From Charina bottae (Eukaryota; Chordata; Lepidosauria; Squamata; Charinaidae): 64,000 nt of DNA. Shown piece by piece: positions 31,185-42,404 of the stretch. The notes under the pieces were generated by a model. The model was not told where the DNA came from, searched no databases, and saw only the letters and a program-made list of their open reading frames with translations. Made by a program: the position numbers and the translations under genes. The DNA is taken from NCBI GenBank assembly GCA_023362775.1, contig JALMGJ010000006.1:13216501-13280500 (forward strand), written 5' to 3'. Numbering within the stretch: position 1 is the stretch's first letter; the number at the start of each line of letters is the position of its first letter.

Positions 31185-31493
31185 GGTAAAGGTAAAGGTT
31201 TCCCCCTGCACAGTTGTGTCCGACTCTAGGGGGCGGTGCTCATCTCCATTTGTTAGCCGAAGAGCCAGCGCTGTCCAAAGATGTTTCCGTGGTCATGTGG
31301 CCAGCATGACATGCGCAGAACACTGTTACCATCCCACCAAAGTGGTCCCTATTTATCTACTTGCATTTGCATGCTTTCGAATTGCTAGGTTGGCAAGAGC
31401 TGGGGCGAGTGCGAGAGCTCACTTGGGTCTCAAACCGCTGACCTTCTGATCGACAAGCCTGGCATCTTAACCACTGAGCCATTGCGCCCCTTC
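31185..31493 (-). mobile_element. Sauria SINE
   Basis: Minus-strand copy: the plus strand starts 'GGTAAAGGTAAAGG' and ends with the complement of the tRNA-like head 'GGCTCAGTGG'. An exact 14-bp duplication CATTATTAATTATA flanks it (31171-31184 and 31494-31507). It lies inside the L1-like element, so it is younger. Confidence 0.94.
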
Positions 31494-31907
31494 CATTATT
31501 AATTATAAAAGTAGATAATTTATATGGTTTTCTAATTTGACTTTTATTATAGTGGACAGAAATATATAGAATAGTGGTGGGAAGGAAACAATTAAATAAA
31601 TGTTGTCTTATGGGGGAGGGAAGTTGATTTAGAAATTTATATAAATATACATATTTTTTAAAGGGGAAGGAGCAATTAATAGAAAGATTTATAGAAGTAA
31701 TGCGATCTTGGTTTGATATAGAGTAAGGGATTGATTATGGAAATTGCTGTATATTCTTCCTGTTGAAAGTCAGAAGTCACCTTTCTATGTAATCTTTGAA
31801 AAATTCTTTTTTCTTGTGTTTCTCACTTTTTTACTTTTTTGTAGTTTTTATCTTTGCTTTAAACTCAATGAAATTCTTATTTAAAAAAAAGGAAATGACT
31901 CATGAGA

Positions 31908-32226
31908 ATGGACAGCCAAGAAAACAAACCAATGGATCATTGAACAAATCAACCCAGATTCCTCACTCAAGACACAAATGATCAAACACAAATGATCCTA
32001 CTTCAGACATGTTATGCAAAGACCTAGCTTTCTGGAAAAAGTTGTAATGGTGAGAAAAGTGGAAGGAAAGAGAAGAAGAGGACAACCAGCAACCAGGTGG
32101 ATAGACTCAGTTACAGTAGCAATGAGTGCACCATTGGAAGATTGAAAGACCAGGTTAGGGATAGATCGTCATGGAGAAAATCTATCTATGTGGTTGCTAG
32201 GAATCAAAAATGACTTGATGGCACAT

Positions 32227-32258
<32 letters not shown>

Positions 32259-32262
32259 CAAT
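31908..32262 (+). mobile_element. RTE-type LINE, part 2 with (AATC)n tail
   Basis: Continues the copy at 29300: 'KKTNGSLNKSTQ'-like sequence, 'LSYFRHVMQRPSFLEKVV', 'KVEGKRRRGQPATRW', then an (AATC)n tail at about 32225-32262. Joining the two parts across the L1-like insertion restores the usual order. Confidence 0.85.
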
Positions 32263-32264
32263 AT

Positions 32265-33090
32265 AAAACAGGATGAAATAGAAATACAATACAGAGGGAG
32301 ATTTCATATCATCATCATCACTCCAAGATTAGGGTGTCTTAGGTCTTCTTATGGAAATTGCTGATGATGGGAACTTTGCTACTCTGTTGGTGATGGTAGG
32401 GTTCTGATGGAGCACCTCCTCCTCATGAAAGATTGGGGTTTTGTTAAAGGGTGGTAAAGGTATGTCTGCACGTAAGCTGGTGTAAAAAGGGCAATGGAAA
32501 AATATATGTGAAGGGGTCTATAGATGCTTGTCAAGTCTTCCCAACCCCAAGGAGACAGGAATGAAAAGAACCACATGAGCAAACCCAAACCAGAAACTTC
32601 TATGTCTTTGTGCATAGCTGTCCTTATTCAGCAATAATTCTTCTTCTCTTTTCACAGGCTTCTTATTGTTTTACTTTTAAGAAGTTGTCAGAACTAGATG
32701 AGAACGGCTTCAAGGTTAATCCTTATTGAATTCCTCTCCTCTCCTTCCCTTTCCTGATTAAAGCCCTGCTTGCGATAAAGAAAAGGAATGATCAACGCTA
32801 GTGCTTTGTTAGGGCTGAAAGAGAATAAATGGCACCCCCTATGTGCAGTCATTCCGCTTCTGATCTATTTATCCGTCTATCAAGTTATAACAAGGCTCTA
32901 AATCTGCAGCTGCTGCGTGCTGGCTTTTAAGTCAGATGCTGAAGCAGTTCCTCATTTCTTAATGCCACCCTGGCAATGTGCAATGATTGGGTGTGGGTCC
33001 TTTAAGTGCCCTGCTGTGAGGCACCCACTCAAGGTCACTTGATGGAGTTGGTTACTCCGATAGAAGAGAACATACATAGCTCAGGGTTGA
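32265..33090. other. Unique sequence, no gene recognised
   Basis: No recognisable feature. Confidence 0.45.
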
Positions 33091-34035
33091 GCTGTGGAGT
33101 TCCTGGCGTTCTCTGAGCTTGGTTGTTTGCCTGCAGCCATTTCATTACCCAACTGTCCTGTTCCGACTAAGGCCAACACAGGAAGCGGTGATATAGCAAT
33201 CTTTTATTGACAAAAGACACAATAATCTCCACACAGATTAATCACTAGCACGGGGTTTAGTTACAGAGCAGGGCCACACACGGTCAGCGTAAGCAGGAAG
33301 CAGGCCATGTGGTGAACCGACCAGTCCGGGAACAAGGCACGGCACGAGGGTGTGGTCCAAAACCGTGGCGGAGAAGGGCTGAGGTGTGCAGGGCTGCATG
33401 GTGGCAAGGCAAGGCTCGGGCGCGTAGTCCAAAGCGGCAATGATGCGTGTCTAGGAAATGGAGCTTGGCGCGGCAGCAAGGCAAGGCTTGGGTGCAGAGT
33501 CTGGAGTGGCGGCGAGGCGAGGCTTGGGGACAAAGCTTGGCATGGCGGCAAGGCGAGGCTTGGAATCGGTACTTGGCCCAGTTGCAAGGCAGGGCTCGGG
33601 ATTGAGGCGTGGCGTGGTAGCAAGGCAAGTCTGGAGCACGAGGTCTTGGGCAGATTCACGATTCACGGAAGGCGTCCTCAAGCAGCGTGAACGGTTGTCT
33701 CCATCAACCTGTTCCTGGTCCTTGCGCTCTTTAAATCTCCGATTTTCCCGCCATTTCCTTGCAGGGACCAATTGTGCCTCCTTATGTTCGGCCTGCCTTT
33801 CCCACCTTCTTTCGTGCGTGCTGATAGGTGGAGGAGAGGCCAGCCCCGGGTTGTCTCCAATCAACTGCTGAATCCCCAATTCAAAATTCGTGCCATCCGC
33901 TACCAGCTCGTCCTCCTCACCCTCAGACCCAACCTCCATCCTGACACCAACTAAATAACATCATCTAGGTAACATTGCTGATGATGTTACCTAATTGAGC
34001 AATGAAACATCCGCAAGCAAACAACCAAACTCAGA
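33091..34035. mobile_element. Family C repeat (Penelope-like?), split by a solo LTR
   Basis: The left part, 33091-33153, holds 'CTCTGAGCTTGGTTGTTTGC' and 'CATTTCATTACCCAAC'; the right part, 33952-34035, holds the mirrored 'AAGCAAACAACCAAACTCAG'. Together they form a foldback unit interrupted by the LTR at 33154. The right part includes CTGATGA at 33978-33984 and GAAAC at 34004-34008, a decayed hammerhead-like core. Confidence 0.6.
33154..33946 (-). mobile_element. Solo LTR with tandem coding-like repeats
   Basis: 793 bp with TG...CA ends (TGTCCTG on the plus strand, ending CCTGACA) and an exact 5-bp duplication CCAAC (33149-33153 and 33947-33951). The minus-strand AATAAA is at 33203-33208. 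The minus strand has an open frame (33451-33939) reading acidic, 'PPPISTHERRWERQ', basic, 'GDNRS', then repeats of the form P-x-P-C-L-A-x-x-P. Retroviral versus Gypsy origin cannot be told from the LTR alone. Confidence 0.85.
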
Positions 34036-34049
34036 GAGCACCAAGAACT

Positions 34050-36030
34050 CAGAGTTAGTTACTACTTAACGATAATTAAAAGTAATGCTCCACCCAGTTG
34101 TTGCTGCTCAGCTGTTCCTTTGCTTTTTGGCCTTCATGAGCTGATAGACATCATTTTAGAGAGGACTCTAAAGTAACTACTTATCTTGAGTTCTTGTAAG
34201 CTCATGCTTAGATCATCGTTGATAGCATTTAGCCATCTTTTCCATTGCCTTTGAGTTTTTTTCCAAGCACCGGGGTCTTCTCTAACAATTCTTGCCTTTG
34301 TATTAGGTATCTGAAATACCTAACCTTTAATTCCATTGTTAATGATTCCAGTGAACAGCCCAGTTTTATATCATCTACTACTGAATTGTTTGTTCTTGCA
34401 GTTCAAGGTGTTCTCAACAGTTTTCTACAGCACCCCAATTCAAAGGGTGAGCCATTTTCTCCTCTTTCCTTTGGCCCATTCCTGAAGGGTGTGGGTCATT
34501 TAAAAGGGAACCCAGCTAAGTAGGCTGTGAAATTCAAGTGGGGAAAAACAGGAGAAGCCACCTCGTTATTTGCAGTGGGTGGCCAAAGAGGTCAGTCATG
34601 CTGCATTTCTTTGCTTTTCACTTTTTCTGTATCACAAAAGTGTACTCCTTGCAGCAATGGGAGGCTCTCTTCTTTCTTGGAGCTGCAGTTCCTGGACTGA
34701 TCAGGTGACCATGAAGCACTGCTGCACAGGGACCCAATTTGGGACAGCATTAGTTAAAATGCTTCTTATTACTGCTGATCCAAGTCATGGGTTTGGATTC
34801 CCATCCATCCATCCATCCATCCATCCATCCATCCATCCATCCATCCTTTACTTCTTGCAAAAGAGTGCGGTTTTGAGGGGGGAAGGGGAGGTTGCATGTC
34901 TTTGCATTGGGAGATGCTGGTCTGTTTTTTTTTTTTTCATTTTAAAACTCCCCTGTGTGTACTCACAGTGGCTTGAAAAGCACTTTCCATCTTTCTTATG
35001 TTGATCACCTGGTCACATAGTGTTGCATAGAAGAGAATTGAAAGACAGCTTTAGCTTCATTACAAGCACACACAAGAGCAGAAGAGGAAGAAGAAGAAGA
35101 AAGGATCCAGTTAGACACTGACCAGAGTAAGCTGGTCTCTTGAATTACATTGAATTAAGTTGAAATTGCACCCCATTCCATTCGGAAGGTGCCTTCGCCT
35201 TCAAGAATGGCACAGCAGTTCTGCTTATGCAGTTAAAACTGGGATGGTTAAAATAGGGAAAGAAAGATTCTCTCACTGCCCCCTGTTCTTTTTCAATGCC
35301 CCTCAATGGCGAGGTTTGTACAACATCAGATCAATTAGAGACCTAGAAGCTGAACCTCTATACCAGGCTAAGCTTGGTAAGTTTTAAACTTGGGATTGAA
35401 GATAAGATGCCTTAGTACTGGAAAATTCTATGCTATGTATTACTTACTTTCAGTGTCTCTCCTCTAAGCACAACTTATATTTGGATCTAACCCTCAGTGG
35501 CTGAGAAAAAGCCTTAATCAAATGATGAGGATCATCATGAAATGCAACAGTGTTAAAAAAAATCCAAAAAATGCTACCCAGCAAAACATTAAATTTATTT
35601 ATATATCAAAGTCCTTGCTCCCCCAATAACCTTCTTCACTCCCTCAAATGATATTGCCCTCTAAAATGTGCGATTTGTACCTATGTACACAATATTTATT
35701 GTGCATGCACATACAACCTGCCCCTGTGTCTAACTTTGGAAATCATGGCACAAATTGAGAAAAATCCTTATGATTAGAAATGAAACCTTTCTGGTGATTA
35801 TCCATCAATGGAAGGAAAAAAAGAGTGACATTTGCTGAATAGACTATTACTCATTAAGAATAAGTCCATTGCTGGTTAGAAAATACTTAACTAGCGATTT
35901 TTGAGTTCAGTGAACTGTGATGTTAATCAAATGCAGGTTTATTTTCAGTGGAAAAAGAAATTAGCTCATTGAGAAGAAAGTGTGTTCCTGATCTGGGGTT
36001 GCATAAGATGAAAAAGAGAAAAGGATGGAT
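34050..36030. other. No gene recognised; (ATCC)n at 34800
   Basis: An (ATCC)12 microsatellite lies at about 34800-34847 and a short AGA-rich run near 35075-35100. ORFs at 34245, 34570 and 35160 lack family signals. Confidence 0.45.
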
Positions 36031-36039
36031 GGAAAAGTA

Positions 36040-36510
36040 AAGAGGAGATCAATCTTAGGAAGGCAATGACAAATTTAGATAGGAACAAGGAGGATAAGAA
36101 CATTTCACTGATAATGAAGCTTCTTTAGTGGAAGTAATGGCCTTTCTAAAAGTAAAAGTTGGACATTGAGAAACAGCAAAAGAAAGAAGGTAGATGCCTT
36201 TGAATTATGGATTTGGAGATGGTTAAAAGTCAGTCATTCTGGACCAAAGAAGACTCAGTCAGTCAGTTCTGGACCAAATAAAGTCTGACTGATCTCTTCT
36301 TGGGTCAATCAGGAGCAAACAGAAACTCACATACTTTGGGCCTGTGCTGTAAACATTTGATAGACAAGGAAAAATTATTATGCTTGGTAAGTAGATGAAA
36401 ACAAAGGGCAAGACAATGTATAAAATGGATGGGTGGGATTTAAGAGATTACTGGAATATCCTATTACTAAAGGTATCTTAAGTTGGTGAGCATTTGTACA
36501 TACAATCAGT
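36040..36510 (+). mobile_element. Old, decayed RTE LINE remnant
   Basis: Forward translation with stops and frameshifts still shows 'SWTLRN', 'KKVDAFELWIWRWLK' and 'GPKKTQS', which correspond to 'ESWT...DAFELWCWRR...WTARRTN' of RTE LINEs. A short local duplication of 'AGTCAGTTCTGGACCAAA' is present. Much older than the copies at 26316 or 9031. Confidence 0.65.
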
Positions 36511-36519
36511 AGTAAAGTA

Positions 36520-37986
36520 CAGAAGTTTACTTTCTAATTTCCTGGAAACATAAAAATCAATGTTTGTGAAAGAGGCATCTATTTTCTATCTAATTCTAAG
36601 AGTTCTTTGTCCTTCCCTTGATGGTATTTTAGAGTGTGTTTCCAACTGAGAAAGAGTGCTGCTGTGGTTTTTTTTTTATTTCCCCTGTTTTGCCCCTCTC
36701 TGCAGACTTCCTGGCTGCCTCCCATTCTTAATTTGAAAAAGCCCCATTTGAAAAGTCCCCCTGGTAAAATGTAATTAAGCAAGAGAAGCCAAGGAGGCTG
36801 TAGGTCACTTGGGGGGGAAAAATGAAAATCAGTTTTTTTTCAGCATCAGAATGGGAAAAAGATAAAGGGCAAAAAACTCAGCACAACAGTAACACGTAGG
36901 CATTTCTGTTTTTATAGATTGCCCGTAGAAATAAAAGGCTTCAGGTTATGTGTATATGTAAAGTTAGCCCTGCTATATCAGGCCTGGAGGAATCTCCTAT
37001 GTGCCCACCTGCCTATTTAAATGGCTGTGGCTGAAACAAGACTGAAGGAGAACCATCAGAACATTTCTTGGCCTCCAGATATGTTTTCAGGATCCGTTCA
37101 CAACCTTGGCACACATGATGCAAAATCACAGGGAAGAGTACTGATGCATTTGTGCCAAAAATTTTCTCCTCAGCCCAACACATCTGGATGCCCTAAACCT
37201 TTCTTCATTTTGGAAATTAGCTATATGAAGCTAATTATACACATGCAGATCTCATGCATACTCAATGCAGAGGCTGGCTATGCTTCTTCAGGGAAATGCG
37301 CTAGCTTTTAAAGAGAAAACAACTCGCTGCCCATCTTTTAGGCTGGCAGAGCGATAAAGAAAACTGATTAAGCTTGCTTGTAAAATATGCATGCATAAGT
37401 ACACTATTCCTTGTACAACAGTCCAAAAGAATGTTTATTTGCTTCATTCCCTCCACTAGTATTATCATCAAGCACAGATTTCAAATTCAACCTAAGTCCT
37501 AGTTATTCAGCAGCAACGTGTAATCAGCACATCCAGTAGCCACTCAGTCATGTGTGAGAAAATCAAATAGTTCAGCGTCTTTGATCTCATTGCATGTCAT
37601 TGGTTCTGTAATTTATCCGTCTGCTCTGTGAAAGCAGCACAAAGAGCTTTTACCTCCCTTCCTTCCTCTTTGCTTCTCCTTTGAGTTGAAGTTAGTGCTC
37701 AGATTGTGATGAGCTCAGGCCCTTATCAAAAAGTTGCTTTGATAATCAGAATGGGATGGGGTGGAGTTTTAAGAGAAACAGAATATATCACTGGCTATGA
37801 CTGTATCTGTGTGGTAGCTGCTCTTTCTCTCTGGACAGGGCCAATGATGGATGATGATCTAAACCCGCTCTCATTCTCTGTGGCTGTTTATCTTTAAACC
37901 AAACTTAGGCTGGGGACCTTTGAAACAGGGTAGAAGTAGGCGATCACATGCATTCCCAATATATCATTTTGCAAATTGTGCTTCCC
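36520..37986. other. Unique sequence, no gene recognised
   Basis: ORFs at 37021 and 37706 have no recognisable similarity. Confidence 0.45.
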
Positions 37987-38315
37987 ATTGATTGATTGAT
38001 TACGTGCCATCGTGTTGTTTTCGACTCCTAGTGACCACATAGATATATCTTCTCCATGATGATCTGTCCCTGTCGTGGTCTTTCAGGTCTTCTAATGGTG
38101 CACCCATCACCGCTGTAACTGAGTCCATCCAACTTGCTGCTGGTCGTCCTCTTCTTCTCTTTCCTTCCACTTTTCCCAGCATTAGAGCCTTTTCCAGAGA
38201 GCTGGGTCTTTGCATAATGTGTCCGAAGTAGGATAATTTGAGCCTGGTCATTGGTGCCTTGAGTGAGAACTCTGGATTGATTTGTTCGATGATCCATTGG
38301 CTGATGTTTTCCATA
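37987..38315 (-). mobile_element. RTE-type LINE 3' end with (TTGA)n tail
   Basis: The minus-strand frame 38000-38392 contains 'LKLSYFGHIMQRPSSLEKAL', 'MLGKVEGKRRRGRP', 'MDSVTAVMGAPLEDLK' and 'SWRRYIYVVTRS', the C-terminal end of the RTE family at 26316. Better preserved than that copy. The tail is a short TTGA repeat. Confidence 0.88.
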
Positions 38316-38319
38316 CTAA

Positions 38320-39050
38320 GTGAGAATTCTGAGGAACTGTAATTCCAACTCTTCTGGAAGACATCAGGTTGGAGAATGCTGTTTATTCTCATGGAGAAGG
38401 AAGACTTATCCTCAAGTCTTAATTAGAGACAAGGCCATATTGCTTATTACTTGATCCCTTCCCAGTGATTTGCTCCTTAGCTTTTCTGCCTCTTCCTTGT
38501 CAAGGTATAAATGTGATTTCCTGCAGTATACCACTGTTCGTACATTTCTTTCATGGCCAGCTTCTCCAAGATGGTAACAACACCTCCACTTTATGCAAAA
38601 TACAAAGGCAATGACATCATTACTTTTCTTGCTCTTTTCCTGAAATGTTTCCCTGTTAACTTCTACTTGTTATTGCCTGCACAGCACTGTTCTCTCACAG
38701 AAGGCAAGCATGCTATTCAGCATTTTGAGTTAATAGAAAGCATTAGATAATCCTGCCAGATAGTGAAGAGATCCACACAGACCTCATATATAGTCTGGCC
38801 AACCGACCAATTGCGACATCATGTTAATAAACTTGGAGCACTATCAGCACAATAGGGATAAAAAGGAGATTAATTGGTCTTGAGCAAGGATGGGTTCCAA
38901 TGCTGGTGACTGGAAAGTACTCACAATATGCTTTTAAAATATTAAATATGTGCACTGGCCAAAAAAAGTTGAAGAACCCAATATAGAGGATTGATGATTG
39001 CATTTGATGGAAAAAGGAATGTTCCTTTCATGAGGTAGACTTAGAGAATT
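38320..39050. other. No recognised feature
   Basis: Unique sequence. Confidence 0.4.
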
Positions 39051-39060
39051 CCTTCAGGTG

Positions 39061-39495
39061 TAGGCTGACCATATTTCCTTGAGACAAAAAGGGGACATTG
39101 GGATGGCAAAATGGGATGGGGTCTTATGTAATATTCCGTATTCATGAAAAAGACAGGGGTCCCCGCCCCCCGGCCCACACGATTGGCTCCCTCCTGCAAA
39201 CCCCACCCCTGGTCCACGCGATTGGCTCCCGCCTGCAAACCCCACCCCTCGGTCTGCACGATTGGCTCCCGCCTGCAAACTCCCGCCCTCCTTTGCCATG
39301 CGCTGATAGGCGGGAGGGCTTCCTCTTCCAGGCTGCCTCCAATCAGCAGCTCCAGCTCAGATCCTCCTTCTGCGCCATTCCAGCTGGGTTTAAAAAATGG
39401 GACAAAATTGATATTTTTATCAAAGTGATGGGACGGTTGAAAAATGCTAAAAAAACAGGACTGTCCCGTTCAAAACGGGACATATGGTCAGCCTA
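39061..39495. mobile_element. hAT element (TAGGCTGACCATA family) with CCAAT minisatellite
   Basis: Termini TAGGCTGACCATATTT and ACATATGGTCAGCCTA, with an exact 8-bp duplication TTCAGGTG (39053-39060 and 39496-39503). Inside are three inverted-orientation minisatellite units (GATTGGCTCCC) and a segment with 'TGCGCTGATAGGCGGGAGGG' that matches the GC-rich module. The subterminal 'GGACTGTCCCGTTC' pattern is typical of Tip100-like hAT elements. No transposase. Confidence 0.92.
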
Positions 39496-39503
39496 TTCAG
39501 GTG

Positions 39504-40655
39504 ACAGGTGCTGGGAGGTGACAGCCAATTATTGGAGGACAGAGCTGTATGCCATGTGCTCTGACCTGTGTCCTATAAACTTCCTTGCAGCTTTCAGGTG
39601 CAGTAGATGATCTGTCCTATCACCGGTTTTGGAAAAATAGTGAAGTTCCAATCCATTATGTTTTCATGCATGGAATGGGAGAAACCATCATCTTCAGCAA
39701 TAAAATGGCTTTGGGCCAGCCATTGGGCCCAATTCTATAATCTCAGGAAGTTTATATGTTCATTTGAGATGCACAGGAAAACAGCATTTCCAAAAAAGCT
39801 TGATTTCCAGGGCTGATATTCTAACAATGCTCCATCATCTCACAAAAATATAATATAAATTAAGAATGAGGAAAGATGGAGACTTCATTTAATTATTATT
39901 CAGAACCACATAAACGTTTTAGATTAAACCAAGATGCAAAGGGTTAGATATGTGTCTTATGTGTGTTCCATGTGGCATTTATTTCTCATAATCAAAATGT
40001 TCAATAATGGGTTTAATTAATTGTAGTAGTATATACTATTGCCAAGAGTGAAGCTTTCTCCCATATGGGGAATAAATGCATCACTAGCATTTATTAAAGG
40101 AGCAGAGAAATCTGTCCTCCGATTCTACTCCTTTACAACAGAAAAGGAGAGATTAAGAGGAAAAGTTGCCAGTTTGAACAATGAGGGACAGGACAGTCTA
40201 GCAAGACTTTACAGCTTAATATAAGCAGGTCCTCCAATATCTAGCAGATGGCCCCAAAGTGTTCTTGACTCCTGAAGGATTCAGGGTCACCTGAAAGGAC
40301 TTTGATGCCTAAGTGCCCCCCTTCCCATTTCATCTAGCCCCACCCTCACCAACAATTGCCCCAATAGGTGAGTATTTGAATAATTTATCCCTTGTAACAG
40401 AACCATATCCTCTGCTGAAAGGGCCCAATTCTCTCCAGCAACTCACAGCTTTTGATCCCTAAGGCAACCATCTGATGTATACCTAATGTTACAATGGCTC
40501 CAGGATCATATTCTTTGAATGGTTGGGATATCACCAAGTAATAGCTGAAAGTAAGCGGAAAAGCAAGATCAGTAGCCAATGCATGGACCAGGACCACTGG
40601 CAGAAGACCACTATTCTGGGAATCTGATTTAATGGCATCCATGGGAAGATGAGAC
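39504..40655. other. No recognised feature
   Basis: Unique, AT-rich sequence without recognisable ORFs. Confidence 0.4.
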
Positions 40656-40659
40656 TCTA

Positions 40660-40765
40660 GTCCCCTTGATCTAGATGATGTGATAGCCCCTTGACTGTGT
40701 GAATCTCTTTTGAGGGAGATGGGCGGTGACGAAATTTGAAATATAAATAAATAAATAAAATAAAA
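40660..40765 (+). mobile_element. L2/CR1-type LINE 3' tail
   Basis: 'GAGGGAGATGGGCGGTGACG' followed by an AAAT repeat is the common 3' end of these LINEs. Confidence 0.65.
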
Positions 40766-40769
40766 ATCT

Positions 40770-41465
40770 AAGATGCGTAAGAGAAGAACCTTTTGCAACT
40801 GCATCAATGGGAATTCTGGGTGGAGTTGGTTAAATATTTATCATGTGATATGTTTATATATTGAGGTTATGGTATTGTATTAAGCATATTAAGAGGTTAG
40901 GGTTCTGATGAGACTTGGAGCATATTATGGATAGGCTTCCTTTGAAAGATATTATGCCTATCATAACATTTATAATGTATGTTCTTAAATATTGAGAAGA
41001 AAATAAATGAAAAAATGCAGTGCAAAATGTGCTGTGGTGTGTATAAGCAGTTCTGTATAATAATTGTAAAAAAAAAGAGGAAAACTCTGACCACACCAAA
41101 GCTTACAGTGCAATTCTATACACATATCTTCCCAAATATATTATATATCATAAAAACACACACCAATATATAATTCATATATAACACTCAGTATGATTTT
41201 GGGTCTAATTACAAAAATGTGAAGAATGCATATGTATATTGGTGATGGGCAGCATCAGCTGGATTGAATCATGATGGTCTTGTGATTATATTAAAGAAAT
41301 ACCTTTTAGATATATTCTGGCTGAGGTAGTGTAGCTCAAGCATGTATTTTACTATGTGTCCCACGTTTCTGCCTCAAACGTCAAATTTTTTTAAAAGAAA
41401 TCTCAAACTGGCTATATTGAGTGAAACAAGAACAGAATATACCTGACATTTGTTGAACCTTTTTA
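40770..41465. other. No recognised feature
   Basis: AT-rich unique sequence. Confidence 0.4.
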
Positions 41466-41469
41466 ACAT

Positions 41470-41760
41470 AGCAGCAGAGAGCTGGAAGGACCTTAGAGGC
41501 TACACTGCTCCATCTCCTGGCTCACTGCAGGATCCACTGAAGCCTTTGTGACATATGTCCATCCAGCTTCTGTTTTAAGACCTCTCATGAAGGAGAGCTC
41601 ACCCATTTATATGACAGCTTGTTCCACTGGCTGACAGCGGATACACTCAGGAAATTCCCCCTGACATCTAGCCTGAAGCTATTTCCTTGGAGTTAAAACC
41701 CACTGGAGCAACAGAGAACAAGTTCTTCTTCTATGGGACAAACCTCCAGATATCTGAGCA
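41470..41760 (-). mobile_element. CR1 LINE 3' UTR
   Basis: Antisense CR1 end: 'GAGCTGGAAGGACCTTAGAG', 'CCACTGGCTGACAG', 'CAGGAAATTCCCCCTGACAT', 'GGAGCAACAGAGAACAAG'. The order matches the CR1 3' UTR read backward. Confidence 0.75.
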
Positions 41761-42014
41761 TTAGATTAGTGTGCCCAGTATAGGACTAATGATCCATAGC
41801 GAGGGCTCTCTCATCAGAACTTTAATGACTCAATTGACCTCTAGTCCATATTTGCTGCAGGAACATTTCTCTTTACAGGCTCTCCAACCCTCATCTGCTA
41901 CCACCCTTCTTCATTTGCCCTCTTTGTTTGCTCTCCATCCATCCATCTGCCAAGAAGGAGAAAAAAAACAAGTCTTTCTTTGTCTTTCTCTTAATGCTCT
42001 TGGGAGCGTCTGAT

Positions 42015-42400
42015 GAATAGTAAGTCTGGGCAAATCGGCCAGAGTCTAATCTAAATTCAAGATTCTATTCCAATTGTCTAATTAGTTTGATTCAAATTTG
42101 TGATTCTGTTAGAATTTGCTCTCTGATCTGAAATGGCTTTGCAATTCGAACAGCAGATCAGTTGAATTCAAAACTGTGATTTGTTGGAAAGAGCATACTT
42201 GGGTATACACAAAACTCAATTGAGCCTTTCAACAGATTTGAATACACCTGCCCCACTGCATTAAATCCATTCAATTACTCAGTTGGACACAACACATCAA
42301 TCTGATTATTTGACTCAAAGATTCAATTTGAAGGGGTATTTCAAACAAACCTCCCTTGAATCAAATCTATGAGTAGAATATTCACACAACTCTAATGAAT
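42015..42400. repeat. Second GATTCAAAT-rich element
   Basis: Degenerate copies of GATTCAAAT in both orientations, resembling 16798-17115, with ends 'TCTGGGCAAATCGG' and 'ACACAACTCTAATG'. Confidence 0.4.
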
Positions 42401-42404
42401 AGGC

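Larger units (their letters stand above)
29760..31890 (+). mobile_element. L1-like non-autonomous retrotransposon
   Basis: A 2.1-kb insertion flanked by a 17-bp duplication with one mismatch (GGAAAAGACTCATGAGA at 29743-29759, GGAAATGACTCATGAGA at 31891-31907), ending in an A run and starting 'TGGCTTCCGGTGGGAATATG', like an L1 5' end. It contains a 5' leader, two short ORFs (30452 and 30766) and a long AT-rich 3' part, but no reverse transcriptase. A Sauria SINE sits inside at 31185. The L1 connection rests on the duplication length, A tail and 5' phrase. Confidence 0.72.
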
